A DNA stretch of 64,000 nucleotides, from positions 124,001-188,000 of the IMG/VR virus record IMGVR_UViG_3300017991_005548; one strand, given 5' to 3'. Below the pieces are notes generated by a model, which had not been told where the DNA came from, searched no databases, and worked only from the letters and a program-made list of their open reading frames with translations. The position numbers were made by a program, and so were the translations under genes. Source of the DNA: a virus. Positions 24,935-33,671 of the stretch are shown in pieces. Positions within the stretch are counted from its first letter, which is position 1, and every line of letters starts with the position of its first letter.

Positions 24935-27900
24935 TTATCTCCAAACATCTCCATTTGAATCATGTGCCCTGATATATTTTAAGCTACCCTCACTTTGATA
25001 TGCAATTGCTGGACGACCATTGGTTTCTCTTAAAGTGAGATAAGAAGCGTTTGTATCTATTATTTGAGGCGTATCTGTCCAACTAGTTCCTCCAGTATTG
25101 TCTGCTCTAATGTACTTAAGTATCCCCCCAGTTATGATATATGCTATAGCTGGGCGACCATTTATTGAGTAGACAGATACTTGTTCAATATCCACTAAAG
25201 ATCCTTCGTCACTAGCGTCATATGTATTCCATGATAAAGACCCTATAGAAAATTTCAAGATATTATTCCCAATAGATGGGTGATATCCGAAAGCGACACC
25301 ATAAGATGCCCCAATTATTGCCACAGAAACAGAGTTATTATATCCAGTTGATGGGAAGCTATATACAGTGCTATATGGATTCCAAAAGCCAGCAGTTCCC
25401 CCAGTTACAGTCCCAATCTCATCCTTATTCGGATTAAAATATACCATCCTGGTACTTCCAATGGCATCCATATATTGAGTCACTTCTGATGTAACTAATA
25501 AAGGGGATTCTGCCCCCCAGCTAGACCCATCTGCATTATCAGCTTGTAATGAGTACATGGAAAATCCGCCTTGTGAGTATACCGCTATTGGTTTTGAACC
25601 ATAAGTTAACTTAAGTGGATATTCATAAAGTGCGCCACCTCCACTTAAAATATCAGCAGGAGTATCCGTCCAAGAAGTACCGAAAGCATCGTCTGATTGG
25701 ATATATTGTGTAACATAAGGGAAGCTGTCTCCTTTACAATATAAAACGGCTGGCTTAAAGTTTACTTCAGCTAATGAAGGTGGATAGGTTTCATCTTCTA
25801 TTCCAAATGTGCCAATTGTAGCTGGGTTATCCCATTCATCCCCTGAAGTATCTGATGCCATAAGGAATCTCATCTCACCAGAGTTGTTGTCATAATAGGC
25901 AATTGCAGGTCTACTATTTATTATTTCCATAGAAGCATATTTTGCGTCTTGAGCCAAGACTTCATATGGAGCACTGCTAGATGATGAGCTTTCTGAATAT
26001 CCCCCCGAACTTAAACTGCTGGAGCTATCACTAGACTCAGAACTAGAACTGGAACTGGAATTCTCAGAGTACATCTCGGAACTGGAGCTTTCACTAAAAG
26101 AATCTGAACTCTCTGACCAAAACTCATTATCGCAATTATAAATATATACAAATGTTCCGTCAGAAGCGGCAACCTGACTATTGTTTAAATCAACCCCCTG
26201 CCAGAAGGAAAATGTTGGTACAAACAATATCTGGATATTTTCCCAATTCTCATCAATTTTTGTGTTTACATAAATAGGAAAAGAAACGCCTACAACATGA
26301 CTGTCTTTGTAAAGTCTTGATATGTTACCTGTATTTGTTCCAAATGAACCTTGATATACCCATGATGTTCCATTAAATTCATAGACAAGACCACCATTAA
26401 CAATCAAAGTATTATCATATATTGCAACAGTCAATCCGAATTGTGTTGTAAGGCTGGGCAAAGTCTGGAACTCTGACCAAGATGAACCATTCCACCGATA
26501 AATATAAACGACTCCATTATTTGAATCGTAGCTCTTGTCTCCAACCACAATCCAGTTTCCAAAAACATCAACGCCATCTCTGTTACCATAAGAAGGAGTG
26601 GCAGTAGTTGATCCTAAAGATGGAGTGATTTTCTGTATGAAATTCCAGCCACTAGAATAATGGTAAATATATATAGCGCCAAGAAATGAGCTATATACAG
26701 GTGCTCCGACCACTAATCTTCCGTTATGAAGCTTTATTGCAGAGCCAAAATAATCCCCGACATTTTCTCCTGCAAAAAGTGCTGTGCTGGACCAAGAGGC
26801 CCCAGTATTACGATAAACATAAACTAATCCAGTAGTTGAGAGAGACAACTGAGAAGAGCATGCTAAGTCTTTTTGTCCAGATTGACTGTCGTCTAAAGCA
26901 ACAATTCCACCAAACAAATCTCCATCCCCAGATCCATTAATTTGAGTGTCATAGCTCCATGAACCACCAGCATACTCATACAAATAAACACATCCTCTGT
27001 TGTTATTCCCAGACGTGTCATACGTTGGATTGCCAATAGCCATGTAATCATCTGTCATTGAAATGTCATCAACATTACCTCCCCCAGGATTTGGTGGTTC
27101 AAGTGTTTGGATGATTTCGCAACCAAAAGAGGAACTGGAACTTTCTGAGTCGGATTGAGAACTAGAACTGTTGGAATAATTCTCAGAACTTGAGGATTCT
27201 GAGAACCCCCCACTATCAGAACTTGAAGATTCTGAGAATCCCGCAGAACTAGGGCTAGATGTACTTGACGGATCTGAAAACATCTCTGAACTTGTTGAAC
27301 TGGAACTCTCAACAAAGAAGTATTTATTCTCATCCGATATTACATAAAATGTGTCAGAGGATGGATGCTGACTTGCTCTTAAAATATATGGGAAACTATC
27401 ACTTGTTGATAAAACACCCAAATAGGTTCCACTTGAATCGAATTTAACAATTCGGAGGCTTGACTGAGTACCTCCACCAACATAAAGATAATCTGTTGAG
27501 GTGTCAATATCAAAACAGCTAACTGATTTACCTGAGAAATATGAAGTAATATTATAGTCAATAGTTTTAACTAAATTCCCATTTATATCTGCAAACTTAA
27601 AGAGCTTATTCTCAGTTAAGATGAATAGATCCCCTTTTGAATTCGATAATGCTCCAAGAACATTACTATCAGTAAAAGATCCTGTTGCAATCATATCCCC
27701 ATCAGAATTAAAGCTTAGAAGACCCAGTATCTCGTCAACTACATAACAACCTCCACTATCATGGTTAGTACAAGCTATAGTTGGGGAACTTAAGTTGATT
27801 ATCTCAATGTCAATATTAAGATCTTTGTCTGTTTTGTAAACAGATGTTCCATCAACAACCCAACACCCTAAACATTCATTATTTGTAGGGTTCTCGTCTT

Positions 27901-28210
27901 CCATGGGAACTTGATACTGAATAACAGAGATGGAGTAAGGATAAGAAAGAGACAATGAATTTAGCTCATTACCTTCATAGTCCGACTTAATAACTAATCC
28001 ATTATTGGTATCTACTCTAAATATGTTCCCACTAGACCAGCAAGAGTCTACGGCCTGTTGAATGGAGAATTTAACAGGGGTATCATAAGATATTAAGGAC
28101 GAAACAAATGTAAATGAAGAATTGTATTGACTATATATCTGTTGATACCCGTCAAACCCAAAAGCCGTAACCCCTCTACTGCGTGATGTTTGTTGATTCG
28201 CAATATTCAC
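24935..28210 (-). CDS. Adhesin with three beta-propeller regions joined by Ser linkers
   Basis: This 1091-residue protein begins at a GTG; there is no in-frame ATG upstream and a stop lies two codons before it. Residues 1-300 read as an NHL or quinoprotein-like propeller. A Ser linker (about 303-363) leads to a second domain (about 365-690) with seven FG-GAP-like repeats ending in motifs such as GAIYIYHYSSGW and GVVYIYRWNGSSW. A second Ser linker (about 698-747) leads to a third domain (748-1091) with seven repeats, the clearest being SRPAIAYYD and NGRPAIAY, each followed about 20 residues later by SDxxGxxW. Seven repeats match a seven-bladed propeller. The second and third domains have close relatives at 34494-36632 and 30610-33663. 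Receptor binding is inferred. Confidence 0.8.
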   Translation of the reverse strand: MNIANQQTSRSRGVTAFGFDGYQQIYSQYNSSFTFVSSLISYDTPVKFSIQQAVDSCWSSGNIFRVDTNNGLVIKSDYEGNELNSLSLSYPYSISVIQYQVPMEDENPTNNECLGCWVVDGTSVYKTDKDLNIDIEIINLSSPTIACTNHDSGGCYVVDEILGLLSFNSDGDMIATGSFTDSNVLGALSNSKGDLFILTENKLFKFADINGNLVKTIDYNITSYFSGKSVSCFDIDTSTDYLYVGGGTQSSLRIVKFDSSGTYLGVLSTSDSFPYILRASQHPSSDTFYVISDENKYFFVESSSSTSSEMFSDPSSTSSPSSAGFSESSSSDSGGFSESSSSENYSNSSSSQSDSESSSSSFGCEIIQTLEPPNPGGGNVDDISMTDDYMAIGNPTYDTSGNNNRGCVYLYEYAGGSWSYDTQINGSGDGDLFGGIVALDDSQSGQKDLACSSQLSLSTTGLVYVYRNTGASWSSTALFAGENVGDYFGSAIKLHNGRLVVGAPVYSSFLGAIYIYHYSSGWNFIQKITPSLGSTTATPSYGNRDGVDVFGNWIVVGDKSYDSNNGVVYIYRWNGSSWSEFQTLPSLTTQFGLTVAIYDNTLIVNGGLVYEFNGTSWVYQGSFGTNTGNISRLYKDSHVVGVSFPIYVNTKIDENWENIQILFVPTFSFWQGVDLNNSQVAASDGTFVYIYNCDNEFWSESSDSFSESSSSEMYSENSSSSSSSESSDSSSSLSSGGYSESSSSSSAPYEVLAQDAKYASMEIINSRPAIAYYDNNSGEMRFLMASDTSGDEWDNPATIGTFGIEDETYPPSLAEVNFKPAVLYCKGDSFPYVTQYIQSDDAFGTSWTDTPADILSGGGALYEYPLKLTYGSKPIAVYSQGGFSMYSLQADNADGSSWGAESPLLVTSEVTQYMDAIGSTRMVYFNPNKDEIGTVTGGTAGFWNPYSTVYSFPSTGYNNSVSVAIIGASYGVAFGYHPSIGNNILKFSIGSLSWNTYDASDEGSLVDIEQVSVYSINGRPAIAYIITGGILKYIRADNTGGTSWTDTPQIIDTNASYLTLRETNGRPAIAYQSEGSLKYIRAHDSNGDVWR

Positions 28211-28256
28211 AAGTTACACTCATATGATCATAGAATATCTAAACATTCTTCAATTT

Positions 28257-29348
28257 TTACTGCTCGTTTTCCTCTAACCATTTTTTAGCAAGCAAAGCCT
28301 TCCAATGATTATTCTTGACACTTTCTTGTATAGAAATGTGATCTTCTAGAGGATTTGTTAAGCAATCAAACATACATGGTTCAAATTCCCATGCGATTTT
28401 CTTCTCTTCTGCCCTTTTCCGAAGGTTGTTAACAAGATCGCATGACTTTTTGCAGTTTATGCATTCATTGTATACCATTTGCTCCCTCAACCTAGTGCAG
28501 AAAGTTCTGACATTATCCCTAAAAATCATTTTTGCATTTTCTTCGTAGTAATCAATGATTTTCTGGTATTCTTGTTTTTTCATGAACTCATAAATTGTAT
28601 CAGCATATTCCCAAAGATGATTACCTATCTCTTCTGGATAACTCCTTTTGAGTTTCGGATCAATTTGATGTCGAGAGAAGTCCCCTTCTTCCAAGAAATT
28701 TTGAACCTTGCCTAATGTTTCATCAGGATACATGATAAGATCATCAAACGAAATAACCAGAATAGGTATGTCTGGGTTCGCTAAAAGCCATTTGCATGCC
28801 TGATATGTTACGTTAATAAACATTTCGGGAGTATGAATCCTTAACCCTGACTCAACTTCTTCTTCATGAGTCATAAAAGGAAATCGTTTTAATCTTTCCT
28901 GAGATTTAGCAACTTGCCTTGGATCTCTAAGCATATAGATGATTTTGTCAATATATTCAGGATTACTGTTAAAAAGACCCTGGCTAACGATCTTGCATAT
29001 TTGGCCATCAAGCTTAGGCATATTCATGTGCCACTTGATGCCTCTAACTGAGTATCGGCATTCCCAGAATCCGTTAGGATTCATGTCTTTGCTAATCTTA
29101 AAATCTCTTTCGGCATTTGGGGCAACTATTTCTCTTATATATTGCCTGGCCTCAAACTCTTCATCTGTTTCTTCATCGTGTTTTTGTAGTCCAATCGCGA
29201 TTCTTTGTTCCTGAGGAAATTTATGACCAATTATACGATCATCTCCAAAGGCTATGCGCAAGCAATCCATCATTAATGATGTGCCAGAACGAGGACACCC
29301 AGAAACAGTAATCAGACCTTTATTTTGTTGGTCAGAAGGAACATCCAT
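28257..29348 (-). CDS. Sulfotransferase family protein
   Basis: This 363-residue protein carries the two hallmarks of PAPS-dependent sulfotransferases: the 5'-phosphosulfate loop GCPRSGTS at residues 17-24, and a 3'-phosphate motif YMLRDPRQVAKSQ near residues 148-160, where the conserved Arg and Ser sit. ILVISFDDLIMYPDETLGKVQNFL near 210 is the usual helix-capping region of the family. The C-terminal 90 residues contain several Cys (CINCKKSC, then CMFDC), which may bind a metal. The reaction would move sulfate from PAPS to a hydroxyl, typically on a glycan, tyrosine or small molecule; the acceptor is unknown. It has a GGAG ribosome binding site and its own TATAAT box 36 nt upstream. It sits between fibre genes, which suggests action on tail proteins or on the host surface. 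No PAPS synthesis gene is visible here. Confidence 0.85.
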   Translation of the reverse strand: MDVPSDQQNKGLITVSGCPRSGTSLMMDCLRIAFGDDRIIGHKFPQEQRIAIGLQKHDEETDEEFEARQYIREIVAPNAERDFKISKDMNPNGFWECRYSVRGIKWHMNMPKLDGQICKIVSQGLFNSNPEYIDKIIYMLRDPRQVAKSQERLKRFPFMTHEEEVESGLRIHTPEMFINVTYQACKWLLANPDIPILVISFDDLIMYPDETLGKVQNFLEEGDFSRHQIDPKLKRSYPEEIGNHLWEYADTIYEFMKKQEYQKIIDYYEENAKMIFRDNVRTFCTRLREQMVYNECINCKKSCDLVNNLRKRAEEKKIAWEFEPCMFDCLTNPLEDHISIQESVKNNHWKALLAKKWLEENEQ

Positions 29349-29384
29349 AATAATTCTCCATGTTATGCTAATAAATCCTTAAAC

Positions 29385-29390
29385 ATTATA
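29385..29390 (-). promoter_or_regulatory. Candidate -10 promoter box (TGTATAAT) upstream of the sulfotransferase gene
   Basis: The minus strand reads CATGTATAATG in the 61-nt gap upstream of the sulfotransferase gene, 36 nt before its ATG. The TGTATAAT core is identical to those at 50605-50612 and 59330-59337. No clear -35 element is visible. Confidence 0.5.
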
Positions 29391-29409
29391 CATGAAGGGC
29401 TAGGTCAGA

Positions 29410-30147
29410 TTAATCAAAATAAGCAGGAATTGAGTTTTCTATCATAATCCTGCTTACTGAACACTGGAGGTTGTTTAGATTATAAACATTGTCCAGTATC
29501 TGGAAAGGGATATCTTCAAAAACACTTGAACCTGAAGGGGCAGTTTGGCCAATGGCTGTATAGAAGGCGCTATTGACATCAAGATCATCAATAATTGGAA
29601 CCCCACCACCAACAATATCTTGATCGTCAACTCGAATAACCATAGTTACATCATTACCTATATAAGAAATCTCATCTTTATCCCAGAAAAATTCAATTTC
29701 AAAGCTAGTGTTTTTTGATATTGTGGTTTCGTCGTCTATCAATGAGTAACTGCCAGCGGAAGTTTTGACTCTAAATTCTATTCCATCTTTTGTAAAAAAC
29801 GCTCCAATCCCTGGAGATTCAATATCTGTTTCGCCCATATTGACTCCCCAAAGCATATATTCCTTTTCTGAAAATCTAGCTGGGTGGATGACTCCATTCT
29901 GCAAATTAAATGGGAAAGACATGATTAATCCGACATATCCAGTTGATATAGAGAAAAGCTTGGATGCATCATCACAGAAGATTCTACCCTGATTATGCAA
30001 AGTTTTCTTTATTGATGACGCGAAATGAGGGGTTTCGTTATCCTCCACGACCTCAAAGAAACCAGAATGACGCATTTCAGCCGCATTATCAATCAAAGGG
30101 TTGTGAATGCTTTTTAGGTCTTTTGTGTCGCTATAGTAAGTGATCAT
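29410..30147 (-). CDS. Hypothetical beta-rich tail protein, possibly lectin-like
   Basis: This 245-residue protein is not confidently assigned. Motifs such as GYVGLIMSFPFNLQNG, EYMLWGVNMGE, GIEFRVKTSAGSY and SFEIEFFWDKDEISY alternate strands in the way of concanavalin/LamG-like sandwich domains, so a glycan-binding module is possible. It has no Ser linker and would be a stand-alone subunit. The N-terminal 40 residues look like a connecting segment. The stop lies 61 nt before the sulfotransferase start, in a gap that carries a candidate promoter. The upstream neighbour ends 11 nt before its start, so it is the last gene of that operon segment. No catalytic residues can be named. Confidence 0.65.
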   Translation of the reverse strand: MITYYSDTKDLKSIHNPLIDNAAEMRHSGFFEVVEDNETPHFASSIKKTLHNQGRIFCDDASKLFSISTGYVGLIMSFPFNLQNGVIHPARFSEKEYMLWGVNMGETDIESPGIGAFFTKDGIEFRVKTSAGSYSLIDDETTISKNTSFEIEFFWDKDEISYIGNDVTMVIRVDDQDIVGGGVPIIDDLDVNSAFYTAIGQTAPSGSSVFEDIPFQILDNVYNLNNLQCSVSRIMIENSIPAYFD

Positions 30148-30158
30148 TTGATTACTCC

Positions 30159-30599
30159 TTATGAATAGTCAAAGAACACCTTATATGCTCCATTTCCCGT
30201 TTCAAGATTAGTCGATCCAATCTCAATATCAAGATAGATGTAGTCAGATACAGCAGAACTTTTGTTCCCTATATCTTCATTGTTTGCGTCTCCAGATGTT
30301 CCTGTCGTGTTGAGTCCAGAAAAGTGGTTAGACAATGGGGAAGATGCTACTGAGGAACTAAAATCTGGTGATGTTTCGATACCGAAATGGCCATCGTCCC
30401 CAGAAGTTACACTAATTCCGCCATTTGATATGACCCCCAGTTTGATATTTCCTACTGCGGAAACATCATCAAACGCTATGTCGATGACCTTAACTCTACT
30501 ATGAGTTCCAGAAGTTATTCTCCCAAAATCCAAAATAGAGACGTTGCCTAACAGAGCGCCACTCTCATTATGATACTCCCTAACTGTAATACTAGGCAT
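30159..30599 (-). CDS. Hypothetical small beta-rich tail protein
   Basis: This 146-residue protein is unrecognised. I chose the ATG at 30599 because AAGGAGAAAACT gives an excellent ribosome binding site; a longer in-frame reading to 30659 would start inside the previous gene. The sequence is beta-rich with Gly/Ser/Thr-rich loops (ITVREYHNESGALLGNVSIL, VKVIDIAFDDV, YIYLDIEIGSTN) and ends in YKVFFDYS. Such short all-beta proteins are common as fibre tips, capping proteins or decoration subunits. It lies 10 nt after the 1017-residue propeller protein and 11 nt before the lectin-like gene, so all three should be co-transcribed. Confidence 0.65.
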   Translation of the reverse strand: MPSITVREYHNESGALLGNVSILDFGRITSGTHSRVKVIDIAFDDVSAVGNIKLGVISNGGISVTSGDDGHFGIETSPDFSSSVASSPLSNHFSGLNTTGTSGDANNEDIGNKSSAVSDYIYLDIEIGSTNLETGNGAYKVFFDYS

Positions 30600-30609
30600 A
30601 GTTTTCTCC

Positions 30610-33600
30610 TTATTTTTTAGGCATAATCCATTTTTTGGTTTGGACTTCGCTCCAGCCACTATCGGCTGAGTAAACCTGAATATTTACATAATATAGTTCT
30701 CCAGGAGTCAAGTTATCTCCTCCACCATAATAGATTGAGTTCAAGTCTGTTTCAATTATACCAGAGTCCCACTTGTCGCTCAAATATGGCTGAGAACCAA
30801 CAAAAATTCTTACTTTTTCAACTGTTCCGATTTCTTTGATATGTTCGTTTTTAACAACCATGGCCGTATATTCAGTGACCCCACTGTCTACCCAACCTTG
30901 GAAAGTAAAGTCTTCGAAACTCAAGAACCCAACTAACCCACTTTGAAGAACGATAACCATTTGATTATTCTGCTCGTCATAATCAACTCCAATTGATCCA
31001 AAGAAATCGATCTCCGTTTCACTTGAAGAAGGATAAATATCAACCATACTAAAATCAGCATCTGAGAAATCTTCGTTCGCATCATTGACTTCTGCGGCAA
31101 GCCATTCCATTCTTATTTTGTAATCTGAAGCTATTTCCAAGGTTGCTGGAACATTCCAAGCAAACACTCCAGTGTTCGGAGTTGATGAAGTTATGGTTCT
31201 CAAAAATACATCTTCTTTATATAACTCAATCTTGACAGAATCATTAATGGACTTGTTAGATTTCCATAATATCTCGACTTCTCCACCAATTAAAACATTC
31301 TCACCACCATTAGGATATTCAATCTCTACAGGTTGTGTTGCTGGAGTCGGATTATCTTCCTCATCGGGCTTAAACAAAACATTAGGAGACGTTGTAACAT
31401 TGTATTCTCCGTTCAATGTATTGTAAGCGTGATGTTGAGCGACAAACTGATCTCCCCCAGCATCAATCTCAGACAATCCATATAAGAAGTTGTTAGAACA
31501 GAACTTACAATATCTAGCCTGACCGTTGGTGAATCTTTCATTAATCAATAATCTAAAGAAGTCTCTATCAAGAACTCTCAAATAACTATCATCGGACCCA
31601 TTTAATGCAATCATAAGTTGACCGTTACTTGAAATGTCGAAATCTGAGATTTCATATCCCTCAATTCCATAGATTGCTGTGATTGATCCGTCATACTTCC
31701 AAAGAACATTCGTCCCAGCAACAAATGTTGAATTGTAATAATCGGATTGTACGATTTTAAACGGAGCATCGAACCCATCAACTTCACTAACAGTTGTCAA
31801 AGCATCTGGGTCGAGTTCTTGAATCTTTCCTAACTCTGGCAGTGCTGTCCATATGTTAGTATCATACCACGACATAATTTGATAAACATTATCAACAGAT
31901 GTATTCTCAGTTACAAAAAGTTGAGGTTGATCAGAGTTGTCAATGAAATGTTCAATTGTATATTTCTTAAGTTTCTCATCTGTAGTGACATACATTTGTT
32001 GCCCTTCAGGATTAACAATAATGTTCTTAATTGTACCGTCCTCAGAGGTACTAAATGCTGATGCGGCTACATTTGAGTTATATTCGATTTTATAAAGTCT
32101 GTCGTCCGAAGTTCCAGCCCAAAATGATCCTGTTGAATCTTCTAATGGATTGTAAGAAACATTTGATGAAATTGCATCAGTAATTAAGTCTTGATTCCAA
32201 GTGAATTTAGGTATGATAAATGAGTATTTTACTTGTTCGTCTTTATATTTTTCTTCCTGAATCCTAACACTGATATTTTTAACAGGAGAGTCTTTGACAA
32301 TTAGATCCACATAAAAAATGGGTTCATGTTTAATGTTGACATCATCATCTTCTGGAACATAACAATTGCTTGCTCCAGCGATTTCCTCAACATCTGGAGG
32401 ATTCAGTAGATTGTCGTAATTGAAAAATTCATTATTAACAGTTCTAAACGAGAATTGTATTTGTTGAGTGTCGTCATCTGAATCAAATCCACTTTGTGGA
32501 GTATAGGTAAATGGAATTAAGTTGTCTGGGTTATTTCCAGCAATGATCTGGTTTAATACTTCTGTGAACTCATCTGGTAAGCTTGAAAAAGAAGATTCAG
32601 AAGAGGAGTTCACATCCCATTCGTCTCCGTCAACATCCTCGGATATTGCAAACATTAAAGAGCCATTATAAGCAATCGCTGGTCTTCCATCTACAACAGT
32701 TAAAGAAGTCCCCTCAGTATTGTTTGTCAATGAAGAGACAACCACTGGTGTTGGCCAATTCGTGCCATTTATATCTTCAGAACGAATATATCTTAATTGA
32801 GTGTCTACAGAAGCTTGATAACTAATCGCAGGATGTCCATTCACAATGGCTAGGGAGTTCCAAACCCCGACATAGCCACTATCAACATCTTTTATGTTCC
32901 CCGCCGACCAATTTAACCCATCAGCATCGTCTGCGATAGTGTATTTTAGCTTAAAGCCATGGACATCATAATAGCTTACACAAGGCTTGCCATTGGTGAT
33001 GGCTATAGACATATATCTATAACTTCCCGAATCAATTAAAAATCTATTTGTAGAGGTCCAGCTAGACCCATTAGCATCATCTGCCTGAAGATAAGATAAA
33101 AATGAGCTTTTTCTGTATACTACTGCTGGCTTGCCATTTACCTCTGCTAAAGAAGATTCCCTAATGAAGTCTGGAGTATTGTCAACTTGCTTGACATTTC
33201 CTGCTGACCAATTTGATCCATCAGCGTCATCTGCTATTGCATATTTGATATATTGATTAGTCTCATCCCAATATGATATTGCTGGCTTACCATTAATTAT
33301 TGCCAAAGATGGATTGTGCCCCACGTCACCAAATGAATCTACTGTTTGGTAATTCGACCAACTTGAACCATCAGCATCATCTGATTGAATATAAATGAGG
33401 TTTTCTACAACAGAGTCATAATATGCTATCGCAGGTTTTCCGTTTACAGAGGATAATGAAACCTCAAAACTAGAAGCCCCACCAGAAGAAATAGTTTTTA
33501 TATTGCTGGATGGCCAGAAAAGGCCCTCTATATCACTGGCAATGACATACTTTAATTGTGAATTGTCATCATCATAATATGCAATAGCTGGCTTGCCATT

Positions 33601-33663
33601 AATAACCGACAAGCTGGAGCTTGTCATGGTTGTTCCGCCAGAATCTACTGTTATAATTGCCAT
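30610..33663 (-). CDS. Adhesin with seven-repeat NGKPAIAYYD propeller, second propeller and Kre9-like domain
   Basis: This 1017-residue protein opens with seven tandem repeats of about 48 residues (about 1-350). Each has a core such as NGKPAIAYYD, a strand (LxYxxADD), and a D-G-x-x-W end. Seven copies fit a single seven-bladed beta-propeller. After a short Ser tract (about 355) and a linking beta domain, residues about 500-770 form a second propeller-like region (FWAGTSDDRLYKIEY). A Kre9-like sandwich lies at about 776-880 (YPNGGENVLIGGEVEILW, FAWNVP), close to the one in the protein at 22147-24585. The C-terminus is fibronectin-III-like (TPGELYYVNIQVYSADSGW). It has a GAGG ribosome binding site. 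A role as a tail-tip adhesin is inferred from the architecture. Confidence 0.8.
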   Translation of the reverse strand: MAIITVDSGGTTMTSSSLSVINGKPAIAYYDDDNSQLKYVIASDIEGLFWPSSNIKTISSGGASSFEVSLSSVNGKPAIAYYDSVVENLIYIQSDDADGSSWSNYQTVDSFGDVGHNPSLAIINGKPAISYWDETNQYIKYAIADDADGSNWSAGNVKQVDNTPDFIRESSLAEVNGKPAVVYRKSSFLSYLQADDANGSSWTSTNRFLIDSGSYRYMSIAITNGKPCVSYYDVHGFKLKYTIADDADGLNWSAGNIKDVDSGYVGVWNSLAIVNGHPAISYQASVDTQLRYIRSEDINGTNWPTPVVVSSLTNNTEGTSLTVVDGRPAIAYNGSLMFAISEDVDGDEWDVNSSSESSFSSLPDEFTEVLNQIIAGNNPDNLIPFTYTPQSGFDSDDDTQQIQFSFRTVNNEFFNYDNLLNPPDVEEIAGASNCYVPEDDDVNIKHEPIFYVDLIVKDSPVKNISVRIQEEKYKDEQVKYSFIIPKFTWNQDLITDAISSNVSYNPLEDSTGSFWAGTSDDRLYKIEYNSNVAASAFSTSEDGTIKNIIVNPEGQQMYVTTDEKLKKYTIEHFIDNSDQPQLFVTENTSVDNVYQIMSWYDTNIWTALPELGKIQELDPDALTTVSEVDGFDAPFKIVQSDYYNSTFVAGTNVLWKYDGSITAIYGIEGYEISDFDISSNGQLMIALNGSDDSYLRVLDRDFFRLLINERFTNGQARYCKFCSNNFLYGLSEIDAGGDQFVAQHHAYNTLNGEYNVTTSPNVLFKPDEEDNPTPATQPVEIEYPNGGENVLIGGEVEILWKSNKSINDSVKIELYKEDVFLRTITSSTPNTGVFAWNVPATLEIASDYKIRMEWLAAEVNDANEDFSDADFSMVDIYPSSSETEIDFFGSIGVDYDEQNNQMVIVLQSGLVGFLSFEDFTFQGWVDSGVTEYTAMVVKNEHIKEIGTVEKVRIFVGSQPYLSDKWDSGIIETDLNSIYYGGGDNLTPGELYYVNIQVYSADSGWSEVQTKKWIMPKK

Positions 33664-33671
33664 TCTTTACC

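Noticed and set aside
24930-24944. TTG start four residues upstream for the 115-residue protein
   Set aside because: The ATG at 24932 has an ideal GGAG site. The TTG lies inside the previous stop region and would hide that site within the coding sequence.
28211-28256. tRNA or small RNA gene in gaps
   Set aside because: All gaps are short (at most about 136 bases) and show promoter, terminator or ribosome binding features only; no cloverleaf could be drawn.
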